This document shows positions 1 to 5,822 of a stretch of DNA of 11,616 nucleotides, piece by piece. Both the position numbers and the translations under genes were made by a program. The notes beneath the pieces are model-generated. The model had not been told where the DNA came from. It did no database searches and saw only the letters and a list, made by a program, of their open reading frames with translations. Each line of letters starts with the position of its first letter. The stretch's first letter is position 1. The stretch is from assembly GCA_030629475.1 (NCBI GenBank), contig DAOVOU010000028.1, positions 1 through 11,616 of the forward strand, written 5' to 3'. Source of the stretch: Desulfobacterales bacterium. GTDB taxonomy: Bacteria; Desulfobacterota; Desulfobacteria; Desulfobacterales; C00003060.

Positions 1-92
1 ACCAATTGTCTATTCACAGAAAGCAGGCCCAAGAGGGTGGGCTGAAATGATTCACACGATCTTAGCTCTTAGCTCCACTTCGCTCCGCAATT

Positions 93-166
93 GGCCCGCC
101 CTGCCCGCCCTGGTGCGACAGCGAATCGAAAATGCTGATGCAAAGCAAACCCGGTCTGGGCCAGGG
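93..166 (+). repeat. REP-like paired-arm repeat, copy A
   Basis: The left arm (93-120) is a variant of GGCCCGCCCTGGCGCGACG with an extra CCCGCC duplication. The right arm GGTCTGGGCCAGGG lies at 153-166. The arms share the complementary core CCCTGGC/GCCAGGG, so the unit can fold into a long-range hairpin. The 32-nt spacer (121-152) differs in sequence from the other two copies but has the same length. It lies in gene-free DNA. The family was not recognised by name. Confidence 0.7.
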
Positions 167-206
167 GCGCAACAGAAGTTGGACAATGCCTCCGAAAGAA
201 AAACCC

Positions 207-283
207 GGCCCGCCCTGGCGCGACGTGCTTAAATTAATCTACTAAGCTTATAATCCCGGTCTGGGCCAGGGTCTGGGCCAGGG
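207..283 (+). repeat. REP-like paired-arm repeat, copy B with an extra right arm
   Basis: The left arm GGCCCGCCCTGGCGCGACG is at 207-225 and the right arm GGTCTGGGCCAGGG at 258-271, again separated by exactly 32 nt. A second right arm follows immediately (270-283). The spacer contains the small inverted repeat GCTTA/TAAGC. The left arm is identical to that of copy C at 4666. Confidence 0.75.
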
Positions 284-295
284 GGGACAGGGGGG
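263..295 (+). other. G-quadruplex motif
   Basis: Five runs of three or more G (263-265, 269-271, 275-277, 281-286, 290-295) are separated by loops of exactly 3 nt (CCA, TCT, CCA, ACA). This meets the usual intramolecular G-quadruplex pattern on the plus strand. It arises from the doubled right arm of repeat copy B plus a following G-rich stretch. Whether it folds in the cell cannot be seen here. Confidence 0.7.
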
Positions 296-342
296 ATTTT
301 GGAGCAGCTTTGACGCGGTCCTGGGCCTTTGCCTTTCACACA

Positions 343-376
343 TTGACACCGGAGCGTCTTTGCACTAAGCTATACT
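343..376 (+). promoter_or_regulatory. Candidate sigma-70 promoter for the RRM operon
   Basis: A perfect -35 hexamer TTGACA lies at 343-348. The best-looking -10 hexamer, TATACT (371-376), is 22 nt away, longer than the usual 16-18. TAAGCT at 366-371 has a 17-nt spacing but a poor match. Transcription from here would give an untranslated leader of roughly 160 nt before the RRM gene. Confidence 0.3.
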
Positions 377-435
377 CACCCAAAAGGAAGTTTTCAGCAT
401 TTTGCCGTCTAATATCACTTAAATGGGGACATTGT

Positions 436-510
436 GTGCTTTGCCAGCACGTCGAGCCAGATTGTGTTTCACCGGGAAATTGTTGCGAGATTCGAGATTA
501 ACACAATGGC
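436..510 (+). promoter_or_regulatory. Structured 5' leader of the RRM gene
   Basis: Two inverted repeats stand upstream of the RRM gene. GTGCT (436-440) pairs with AGCAC (446-450) around a 5-nt loop. ATTGTGTT (461-468) pairs perfectly with AACACAAT (500-507), extended by GCC (456-458)/GGC (508-510) after a 2-nt bulge. The second stem ends 29 nt before the ATG, leaving the AGGAG ribosome-binding site free. It has no U-tract, so it does not look like a terminator. A regulatory role is inferred. Confidence 0.4.
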
Positions 511-539
511 AAACTAATACGAGCAAGAAAGGAGATTCT

Positions 540-806
540 ATGAAAGGCAGGAAGCTTTATGTTGGAAATCTCAGCCAGTCTGTAACTAATGATGAGTTGA
601 AAGAATTGTTTGCCAATTATGGTGACGTTGAGAAAGTCAATATAATTGAAGGGAAAGGTTTTGGATTTGTTGAGATGTATAGCCGATCAGAAGCTGACAG
701 AGCAAAACAAGCATTGAACGCTTCCGAGTTCAAAGAACGCACTTTGAAAGTTAACGAAGCTCGCCCGCCCAGAGGTGGACGAAGAGGGGGTTATCGAAGA
801 TATTAA
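540..806 (+). CDS. RRM-domain RNA-binding protein
   Basis: This 88-residue protein is one RNA-recognition motif with a short basic tail. RNP2 is LYVGNL (residues 6-11) and RNP1 is KGFGFVEM (39-46), with the aromatic RNA-stacking positions present. Residues 76-88 form an Arg/Gly/Tyr tail containing RGG-type motifs. Length and layout match the small bacterial RRM family, which binds single-stranded RNA and is often tied to cold response or RNA fate. The ATG at 540 follows AAAGGAG at good spacing. An upstream in-frame ATG at 423 would add 39 residues unlike an RRM protein and run through the structured leader, so it is rejected. The gene is followed after 2 nt by a Mut7-C RNase gene, which suggests a shared role in RNA metabolism (inference). 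Confidence 0.93.
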   Translation: MKGRKLYVGNLSQSVTNDELKELFANYGDVEKVNIIEGKGFGFVEMYSRSEADRAKQALNASEFKERTLKVNEARPPRGGRRGGYRRY

Positions 807-808
807 AT

Positions 809-1555
809 ATGAAAGATTATTACCACACCTTTCGATTCTACGAAGAGCTGAATGATTTTCTCCCTGAAGAAAAAAGGAAGAGGGATTTTCAGGCCTTTTT
901 CCGCCCAAGAAGCACGGTCAAGGACGTGATTGTATCCCTCGGCGTGCCCCATACCGAGGTTGATCTAGTCCTTGTAAATGGGGCGTCTGTGGATTTCACA
1001 TATCCCCTTGAAGGTGGTGAGCGCATCAGTGTTTACCCCGTCTTTGAATCATTTGACATTCGTCCCTTCAGGAATCTGGGGTCCAACCCCTTGAGAGATT
1101 TGAGATTTGTTACAGACGTCCACCTTGGCAGGCTAACAAGGTACCTGCGGCTTTTGGGGTTTGATACCCTCTATTGCAATGGTTCCGATCCCGGGGACCT
1201 CATCGAGGTTTCTATCCGGCAAGCTCGCGTGTTGCTTACCCGCAGCAGGCGTCTTTTGAAACACAAAGTCATAACTCGTGCGCTTTTGGTGAGAGACGTT
1301 GATTCCACAATACAGCTCAAAGCCATCTTCCAGCGTCTGGATCTGTATGCTGAAGCACGCCCCTTCTCAAGATGCCTTTGCTGCAATGGGCTCATTGAAC
1401 CGATCTCAAAGCAAGAGGTTGCCCACAGACTCCCCCCAAGGGTGAGGGCCGGCTACGAGACATTTTTCCTGTGTAGCTCTTGTAATCGGGTTTACTGGAA
1501 AGGGACGCATTTTAGGCGAATGAGCCGTTTCGTACAGGATGTGCTCGGAGGCTAG
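809..1555 (+). CDS. Mut7-C RNase protein with N-terminal ubiquitin-like domain
   Basis: This 248-residue protein has the known two-part architecture of this family. Residues about 5-85 form the Mut7-C ubiquitin-like (beta-grasp) domain, including VLVNG and the GGERISVYP turn. Residues about 97-240 form the Mut7-C PIN-like RNase domain. FVTDVHLGRLTRYLRLLGFDT-type sequence begins at residue 100, with the probable metal ligand D103, and a zinc ribbon follows (C189, C192, C222, C225) ending in YWKGTH. The motif that usually reads LLTRD has Ser at residue 146, so one acidic active-site position may be missing. The ATG starts 2 nt after the RRM stop with no strong ribosome-binding site, which suggests translational coupling. 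The family is predicted to cleave RNA, and no substrate can be deduced. Confidence 0.88.
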   Translation: MKDYYHTFRFYEELNDFLPEEKRKRDFQAFFRPRSTVKDVIVSLGVPHTEVDLVLVNGASVDFTYPLEGGERISVYPVFESFDIRPFRNLGSNPLRDLRFVTDVHLGRLTRYLRLLGFDTLYCNGSDPGDLIEVSIRQARVLLTRSRRLLKHKVITRALLVRDVDSTIQLKAIFQRLDLYAEARPFSRCLCCNGLIEPISKQEVAHRLPPRVRAGYETFFLCSSCNRVYWKGTHFRRMSRFVQDVLGG

Positions 1556-1613
1556 CGGAGTGGAGCTAACTTCTTATTGACTTCGTAGTCAGAATCCTGT
1601 AAACATTTATCTT

Positions 1614-2393
1614 GTGGATCTCGGAAGAATTACGGACGTTGGCGTGGCTGCAGCAGCTCGGGCAGGCGAAATCCTTCGCAATTACTGGGGCAGGACCCAT
1701 ACGGTAGAAAAAAAAGGCGCAATCGATTTAGTGACCGAAGCCGACGTGGCCTCTGAAAATGCCATTATCCAGCTTATCCGGGCTATGTTCCCGGACCACA
1801 CCATCCTGGCCGAGGAAAGTGGCGTAACTCCCGGGACAGACACCCATGAGTGGATCATAGATCCCTTAGACGGTACTACAAACTACGCCCATCACCTACC
1901 CGAGTTTAGCCTATCCATCGCCTTTGCCTTTGAGGGGGATATTGTATTTGGCGCAGTTCTGAATCCGGTTACCGGAGAACTCTTCTGTGGCACCCGAGGT
2001 CAGGGGGCGACGCTTAACGGCCGATCCATTCGTGTCTCCAGCACAAAAACCCTCGGTGAGAGTTTGCTGGTCACAGGTTTCCCTTATAACCTCCAGTCCT
2101 TGATCCGCCCCTTGATTTCCCGATTCGAACGATGTCTCATGGCTGCCCAGGGAGTTCGCCGGCTGGGGTCAGCGGCCCTGGATCTGTGTTATGTGGCCTG
2201 CGGCAGATTTGACGGGTTCTGGGAACAGAATCTGGCCCCGTGGGATACCGCAGCAGGCATGGTTATAGCCCAGGAAGCCGGGGCAACAATCTCTGACTTC
2301 TCAAATGGACCTTACAGCATTGAAAAAAAAGAAATCTTAGCAACAAATGGCTTTATCCACCAGGAGATGACAGCGCTGTTGACCTTATCATGA
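1614..2393 (+). CDS. Inositol monophosphatase family protein
   Basis: This 259-residue magnesium-dependent phosphatase has all diagnostic motifs. AEESG (66-70) supplies the first metal-binding Glu (E67). DPLDGTTN (83-90) supplies the D83 and D86 ligands, and WDTAAG (210-215) supplies D211. Length matches SuhB/IMPase enzymes, which hydrolyse myo-inositol 1-phosphate and related sugar phosphates. Close relatives act on fructose-1,6-bisphosphate, NADP or PAP, and the substrate cannot be assigned from motifs alone. The start is GTG, with no strong ribosome-binding site. The next in-frame ATG falls inside the fold, so GTG is kept with some doubt. A 58-nt gap separates it from the Mut7-C gene. Its last codons overlap the next gene by 4 nt (ATGA). 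Confidence 0.92.
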   Translation: MDLGRITDVGVAAAARAGEILRNYWGRTHTVEKKGAIDLVTEADVASENAIIQLIRAMFPDHTILAEESGVTPGTDTHEWIIDPLDGTTNYAHHLPEFSLSIAFAFEGDIVFGAVLNPVTGELFCGTRGQGATLNGRSIRVSSTKTLGESLLVTGFPYNLQSLIRPLISRFERCLMAAQGVRRLGSAALDLCYVACGRFDGFWEQNLAPWDTAAGMVIAQEAGATISDFSNGPYSIEKKEILATNGFIHQEMTALLTLS

Positions 2394-2587
2394 GAAAAAC
2401 GATTCTTGATTCAAAACTCATAACAAACAGGTTCGACTGCTTTGGGCACTATGACCCTGACGACACCATTTGCCGGAATTGGTGCCAGTTAAACATTCGC
2501 TGCGCTATTGTCCAGCATCAGTATGAAGAGCTTGAAATACTGGAAGATCTTTTCGACGCTGAGTTGGAATCGGACAGGGTGCAATAG
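2390..2587 (+). CDS. Small Cys-motif hypothetical protein
   Basis: This 65-residue protein starts in an ATGA overlap with the stop of the phosphatase gene, typical of coupled operon genes. A compact motif runs from residue 17 to 40: C17-F-G-H-Y-D-P-D-D, then C28, C32 and C38 followed by Ala-Ile. The tail is acidic. The four-Cys spacing (C-x10-C-x3-C-x5-C) with DPxD suggests a metal-binding or disulfide-stabilised miniature fold. Similar short CFG-x-DPxD-x-C proteins are familiar from Desulfobacterota (recalled, not searched). No function is known. The last 83 nt overlap the 3' end of the convergent GlcF-like gene. Confidence 0.6.
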   Translation: MRKTILDSKLITNRFDCFGHYDPDDTICRNWCQLNIRCAIVQHQYEELEILEDLFDAELESDRVQ

Positions 2588-3854
2588 CTTTTTCTACCAG
2601 CACCAGAGGGTGGCAAACCTCGATTTTTCCTGATAGGCCGCGTCGGCTTATTCCCTCTGCAAACTGCAGAAGACACCCCGTGCAACCTGTAACAATTGTG
2701 TCGGGTTTCACCTTTTCGAAGTCTTCCATCCGCCGATCCAGGATCTTCATCGATAGGGGGAAGTAAGAAAGGTTGAAATCTCCTCCGTGGCCACAACATT
2801 GGCCAGGGTGGGGAGCTTCCACCAATTGCACCCCGGGTACAGCCTCAAGGAGTCTCCTGGGGGCCCGAGTGATTCCCTGCCCAATCCTTAGATGACAAGG
2901 ATCATGATAGGCAACCCGCAGAGGGCTTGTCCCCTCCGGGCTCCCAGCAGGCTCAACAGCTTTAAGGTGTACGTCAAAACCAAGGTAGTCCACCAGAAAG
3001 GTCATGGCGTCCATGTGCTTTTGGGCTATTGAAGCTGCAGCATCACGGGATGAAGGGTGGTCGGCAAATAGCGACGCAAGGGCCTTCAGGTGTGATCCGC
3101 AGGAGGCACACACGGTCAAAATGGCATCAAGTTCCAGGGACTCAAACACCTCGATATTTTTTTGGGCTAACTCCCGGGCAGTCTTTGTATCACCCGAAAC
3201 ATAGGCAGGCAACCCGCAACAAACCTGGTCTTCTGGTACGATCAAGCTTGCTCCCACGTAGCCCAGGATACGCACAAGGGCCCACGCCATATCCGGAAAG
3301 AGATAGTTGGCGCCACAACCCACAAAGAATCCAATCCGTGGGCCTTCCCCGTTGACAACAGCCCTGGATCGGAAGGCATCCAGAAAGGGAGTCCAGGCAA
3401 TGGGAGGAACCGTGCTCCTTTCGGTGAAAAAGGAGAGGGGAAATCGAAGATGGAGTCCGCTCGTCTCAGGGATCTTTTTACACACCAGGGCCTGAAGGAG
3501 TGCACCACCCTTGAGAAGGACCTTGGCGGTCAAGTGCCCTTCCCTCATGCTTCTGAGGAGAGCATTCCGGGACTTGCTTCCCTTTTTGACCTCAAAGAGC
3601 CGCTGGCGACCCGATTGGATCATGAGGGTGGTCTCAACCCTGCTTGCACAAATCTGAGCACACGCTCCGCAGAGAAGACACCGCGAAACGATTTCTTCAA
3701 GACGGCCTGACCACCTTATAGTTCCCGCTTCTACAGATTCCAGCAGGGCCAACTTGCCACGGGCCACGTCAGTTTCTCTAAAGGTGGTCTGATAGACAGG
3801 GCACACGCTCATGCACTGGCCGCACCGCTTGCATCTATTCAGATCGGTTTTCAT
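2505..3854 (-). CDS. GlcF-like (Fe-S)-binding oxidoreductase subunit
   Basis: This 449-residue protein has the layout of the glycolate/lactate oxidase iron-sulfur subunit and related heterodisulfide-reductase-D-like proteins. Two ferredoxin-type [4Fe-4S] motifs come first (C8, C11, C14, C18 and C59, C62, C65, C69). Two CCG domains follow: C180, C212-C213, C249, C252, then C320, C353-C354, C391, C394. It would pass electrons from a flavin dehydrogenase to a membrane or soluble acceptor. No FAD-binding GlcD/GlcE-type gene is present in the window, so the partner is unknown. The ATG lies 4 nt after the stop of the metallo-beta-lactamase gene (GAGAGG abuts it), which points to an operon. The C-terminal 30 residues look unconserved and overlap the convergent gene. 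Confidence 0.9.
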   Translation of the reverse strand: MKTDLNRCKRCGQCMSVCPVYQTTFRETDVARGKLALLESVEAGTIRWSGRLEEIVSRCLLCGACAQICASRVETTLMIQSGRQRLFEVKKGSKSRNALLRSMREGHLTAKVLLKGGALLQALVCKKIPETSGLHLRFPLSFFTERSTVPPIAWTPFLDAFRSRAVVNGEGPRIGFFVGCGANYLFPDMAWALVRILGYVGASLIVPEDQVCCGLPAYVSGDTKTARELAQKNIEVFESLELDAILTVCASCGSHLKALASLFADHPSSRDAAASIAQKHMDAMTFLVDYLGFDVHLKAVEPAGSPEGTSPLRVAYHDPCHLRIGQGITRAPRRLLEAVPGVQLVEAPHPGQCCGHGGDFNLSYFPLSMKILDRRMEDFEKVKPDTIVTGCTGCLLQFAEGISRRGLSGKIEVCHPLVLVEKAIAPCPIPTQRRKDLPVFQALHTDAGQ

Positions 3855-3858
3855 CCTC

Positions 3859-4626
3859 TCACGGTAGCTCTATCTCCGTAAGGTCCTCTGCCAGTACAAG
3901 TGGGCCGCGGTACGTTTTTCGACACTGCCTGGCCACATCGACTGCATCGCATTCAGGGTAAAAGTGGGTGAGTACGAGCTTTTTCACGCCAGCCCGGGTG
4001 GCGATCCGACCGGCCAGAGACGGTGTAAGATGCCCGGGAACCTTCATCTCGTCCGGAAAAGCAGATTCACAGATCAGGACATCCACCCCTTTTGCCAGTA
4101 TCACCAGGTTGTCGCAAAGATCGGTATCCCCTGAATAGACAACAGATCTTCCGTCGTGTCCGGTGATGCGATAGGCAAGGCTCATGTCCGTATGGTTCAC
4201 TGGAAGGCTGTCTACATCAAATAGGCCGCAGTCGAGGTGGTCGCGGCCCGTGGTGTCAAGTTCTGAAATCTTCAGCAGACCTGGTGCCAGTTCGATCCAC
4301 TCTCCGTAGGCAACTCTGAGTTTTTCATAGAAATCCACAAATCCCTTGGCTGCCACAATGGTAAATGGCTTCCGTCGCCTGTAGGTGTGGGGGTACTTGG
4401 TGGCAAACAAGAAAGGAACCAGCTCTCCCGTATGGTCTGGGTGGAGATGGCTGAAAAAGATGTAGGAAAGCTTATTAATGGTGACCCCGACCTCAAGGAG
4501 TCGTCTCATGGTACCTGCTCCAGAATCAAAGAGGAGCAGGCTTTGGGCTATCTCAATCAAGACCGAGCAACTGCTCCTCTTCAAAGAGGGCACACACGTT
4601 CCTGAACCGAGTATCCTTATTTTCAT
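3859..4626 (-). CDS. Metallo-beta-lactamase fold hydrolase (RNase Z-like)
   Basis: This 255-residue protein keeps the full set of metal ligands of the superfamily: H60-x-H62-x-D64-H65, H145 (PVNHTD), D167 (YSGDTD) and H221 (THFYP), plus H199 (GHLTP). The N-terminal LGSGTCVPS and the SVVYSGDT motif place it with the RNase Z/ElaC and arylsulfatase-like branch. It is shorter than canonical RNase Z (about 300) and lacks an obvious exosite insertion, so tRNA 3' processing is possible but not shown. The ATG at 4624-4626 has no clear ribosome-binding site. It is separated from the upstream DUF3786 gene by about 170 bp of repeats and overlaps into the GlcF-like gene's ribosome-binding region. Confidence 0.85.
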   Translation of the reverse strand: MKIRILGSGTCVPSLKRSSCSVLIEIAQSLLLFDSGAGTMRRLLEVGVTINKLSYIFFSHLHPDHTGELVPFLFATKYPHTYRRRKPFTIVAAKGFVDFYEKLRVAYGEWIELAPGLLKISELDTTGRDHLDCGLFDVDSLPVNHTDMSLAYRITGHDGRSVVYSGDTDLCDNLVILAKGVDVLICESAFPDEMKVPGHLTPSLAGRIATRAGVKKLVLTHFYPECDAVDVARQCRKTYRGPLVLAEDLTEIELP

Positions 4627-4665
4627 GATCTACAGCACATTACACCCATGGAACGATGGAGTGTT

Positions 4666-4730
4666 GGCCCGCCCTGGCGCGACGTCTGCGAAACAAGCTA
4701 CTGCGCTTGAAAACCAGGTCTGGGCCAGGG
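4666..4730 (+). repeat. REP-like paired-arm repeat, copy C
   Basis: The left arm GGCCCGCCCTGGCGCGACG (4666-4684) is identical to copy B. The right arm GGTCTGGGCCAGGG (4717-4730) is identical to copies A and B. The 32-nt spacer is unrelated in sequence but equal in length and carries its own inverted repeat CAAGC/GCTTG. It lies between two co-directional minus-strand genes, where REP elements can affect mRNA stability or termination (inference). Confidence 0.75.
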
Positions 4731-4802
4731 AGTACTGGAGTAGTGGCCAGCGAAAGCGAAAAAGGTGATTGCCCACCCATAACTCCATTACTCCACTACT
4801 CC
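4729..4802. repeat. 18-nt inverted repeat of a GGAGTA-rich sequence
   Basis: GGAGTACTGGAGTAGTGG (4729-4746) is the inverted complement, with 2 mismatches, of the sequence at 4785-4802. A 38-nt loop separates the arms. Each arm is itself built of short GGAGTA-type steps. It abuts the REP-like copy C on one side and the hairpin repeat at 4801 on the other, so the whole gap from 4666 to 4826 is repeat DNA. Confidence 0.65.
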
Positions 4803-5464
4803 AATTGGGGCAAAGCCCCTAAGTTCGATTTGTTCGACAATTGCCGTGCGATCCCTATTACCCTGTACACCACTGCGCCGGCCAGGTAAGCAATATCCTC
4901 TGTGGGCAGATACGAAGCAATCGATTGATCAAAATAGAGATTCGCTTCGGGCGGAAACTCTTCGTCCCCCTTCCACAAAGAGAGCACTACTGGCACGCGG
5001 GGAAATGCAAAGATCTTTAGGGCCTTGTCCCCAGGCGATGGCGACACCTGGCCGATCACCCGGGCAACCCCGTCCAGAAGGGAGGGTTTTCCTCCAAACC
5101 ATTTTCCCAGCGGCACAATGGCTCGTTTCACAAAGGCCGCATAATAAAAAGAGCCAGAAGGCACCTCCCGGAAGGTAATCCACTGGTCCGCAACAGGCAC
5201 TCCTCTGGCCGTGATCAAATAATGGAGGAGGAGCACCTGATCCTGGATCTTAAGAGGATCCGAGGTATCATCGAAGAAAATCGTGTCGTTGTGCACGGTG
5301 AGAGTGTATGTATGGCCCAGGTATGGTATTGGCACCCGTTTTATCCCGGTGGGAACCAGCTCCGGTGAAAGGCCCGCATTAGTGCAGCACGTTTCTATAT
5401 CAAGTTTTGACAGGGTGTCGAGCGCCAGTGCCCGTGCCGTTTCATAATCATGTTGTGTTGGCAT
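4796..5464 (-). CDS. DUF3786 domain-containing protein
   Basis: This 222-residue protein matches the DUF3786 family, known mainly from Desulfobacterota and other anaerobes and without an established function. The characteristic C-terminal half is present: WKGDEEFPPEANLYFD (residues 164-179), then YLPTEDIAYLAG (185-196). There is no signal peptide or membrane segment. The ATG at 5462-5464 lacks a strong ribosome-binding site, but no better start exists nearby. Its final codons (residues about 212-222, SNLGALPQLE) and stop lie inside a dispersed hairpin repeat also found at 11564, so the native C-terminus has been replaced or extended by repeat DNA. Confidence 0.85.
   Translation of the reverse strand: MPTQHDYETARALALDTLSKLDIETCCTNAGLSPELVPTGIKRVPIPYLGHTYTLTVHNDTIFFDDTSDPLKIQDQVLLLHYLITARGVPVADQWITFREVPSGSFYYAAFVKRAIVPLGKWFGGKPSLLDGVARVIGQVSPSPGDKALKIFAFPRVPVVLSLWKGDEEFPPEANLYFDQSIASYLPTEDIAYLAGAVVYRVIGIARQLSNKSNLGALPQLE
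4801..4826 (-). repeat. 26-bp hairpin repeat, copy 1
   Basis: On the minus strand this reads AACTTAGGGGC, a TTT loop, then GCCCCAATTGG, with a GGGGC/GCCCC stem. It matches 25 of 26 bases of 11564-11589, differing only in the loop. The stop codon of the DUF3786 gene lies just beyond it. There is no U-tract, so it is not a standard terminator. Confidence 0.75.
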
Positions 5465-5552
5465 GTCTCAAATGTGTCCAAACCCATTCTTTCACAGACA
5501 TGATGACACAAAGCACATGCTTAGTAAAGAGAGGAAAAGGTTGATGAGGAAT

Positions 5553-5601
5553 CCAATAAAAAAAGGAGCCACCTTATCGGTTAACCCCTTGGTTTTATTG
5601 G
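5553..5601 (-). terminator. Terminator-like inverted repeat beside the tRNA remnant
   Basis: CCAATAAAA (5553-5561) and TTTTATTGG (5593-5601) are perfect 9-nt inverted complements, extended by AAGG/CCTT. On the minus strand, reading away from the tRNA 3' end, an AAGGGG/CTCCTT stem is followed by seven T. This resembles the rho-independent terminator of the tRNA gene from which the remnant came. It may act in both directions. Confidence 0.45.
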
Positions 5602-5647
5602 CACGCCCGGCCCGACTCGAACGGGCGACCTACGGATTCGAAGTCGG
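5599..5647 (-). tRNA. tRNA-Arg(TCG) 3' half (remnant, probable attachment site)
   Basis: On the minus strand the 3' half is canonical: anticodon loop CTTCGAA (anticodon TCG at 5639-5641), variable AGGTC, and T arm GCCCG-TTCGAGT-CGGGC (5610-5626). The acceptor strand CGGGCGT, discriminator G and encoded CCA (5599-5601) follow. The 5' half is missing or decayed. The expected acceptor strand ACGCCCG is absent, the anticodon-stem partner CCCGA does not match TCCGT, and the D-arm region is 2-4 nt short. A conserved tRNA 3' half without its 5' half is the classic product of site-specific integration at a tRNA gene. It cannot make a functional tRNA. Confidence 0.65.
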
Positions 5648-5705
5648 GCTAACCACATGAAACTACAGGTAAAATATAGTAATAGCAGGTAACCTTGATG
5701 GACCG

Positions 5706-5822
5706 TCATATGCCGAGTAATCTTTGGACTATTTCCGGTCGCAGGCTGACAAGGTTTTCCAAGATCAAAAGGGCTTCCTCAAAACTGATCTTTCCGGGAA
5801 TCAGATGAAGCATCTCCACGTA
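5706..5822 (-). pseudogene. Fragment resembling AbiEi type IV antitoxin C-terminal region
   Basis: The minus frame reads YVEMLHLIPG then KISFEEALLILENL and VSLRPEIVQRLLG before a TGA at 5706-5708. The pattern SFEEAL-(x4)-EN-L-x-x-LRP-x-x-VQ-x-LL is the helical segment just before the C-terminal part of AbiEi-family antitoxins (recognised from memory). It lacks a start. It is preceded in frame by TAA (5823-5825) and cut at its end near the tRNA remnant, so both ends are lost. No AbiEii nucleotidyltransferase toxin is visible. Confidence 0.5.

Noticed and set aside
93..283. Possible CRISPR array, because constant arms are separated by 32-nt variable spacers
   Set aside because: The left and right arms are different sequences, units are not contiguous repeat-spacer-repeat, copy C lies 4.4 kb away, and no cas gene is present.
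47..501. Open frames at 47-232 and 310-501 on the plus strand
   Set aside because: They run through REP-like repeats and the structured leader, have no ribosome-binding site or recognisable protein pattern, and overlap the candidate promoter.
4387..5183. Open frames antisense to the metallo-beta-lactamase and DUF3786 genes
   Set aside because: They mirror the codon structure of well-supported genes and show no protein-family pattern.
5599..5676. A functional tRNA gene
   Set aside because: The 5' acceptor strand and the 5' anticodon stem do not pair with the intact 3' half, and the D-arm region is short.
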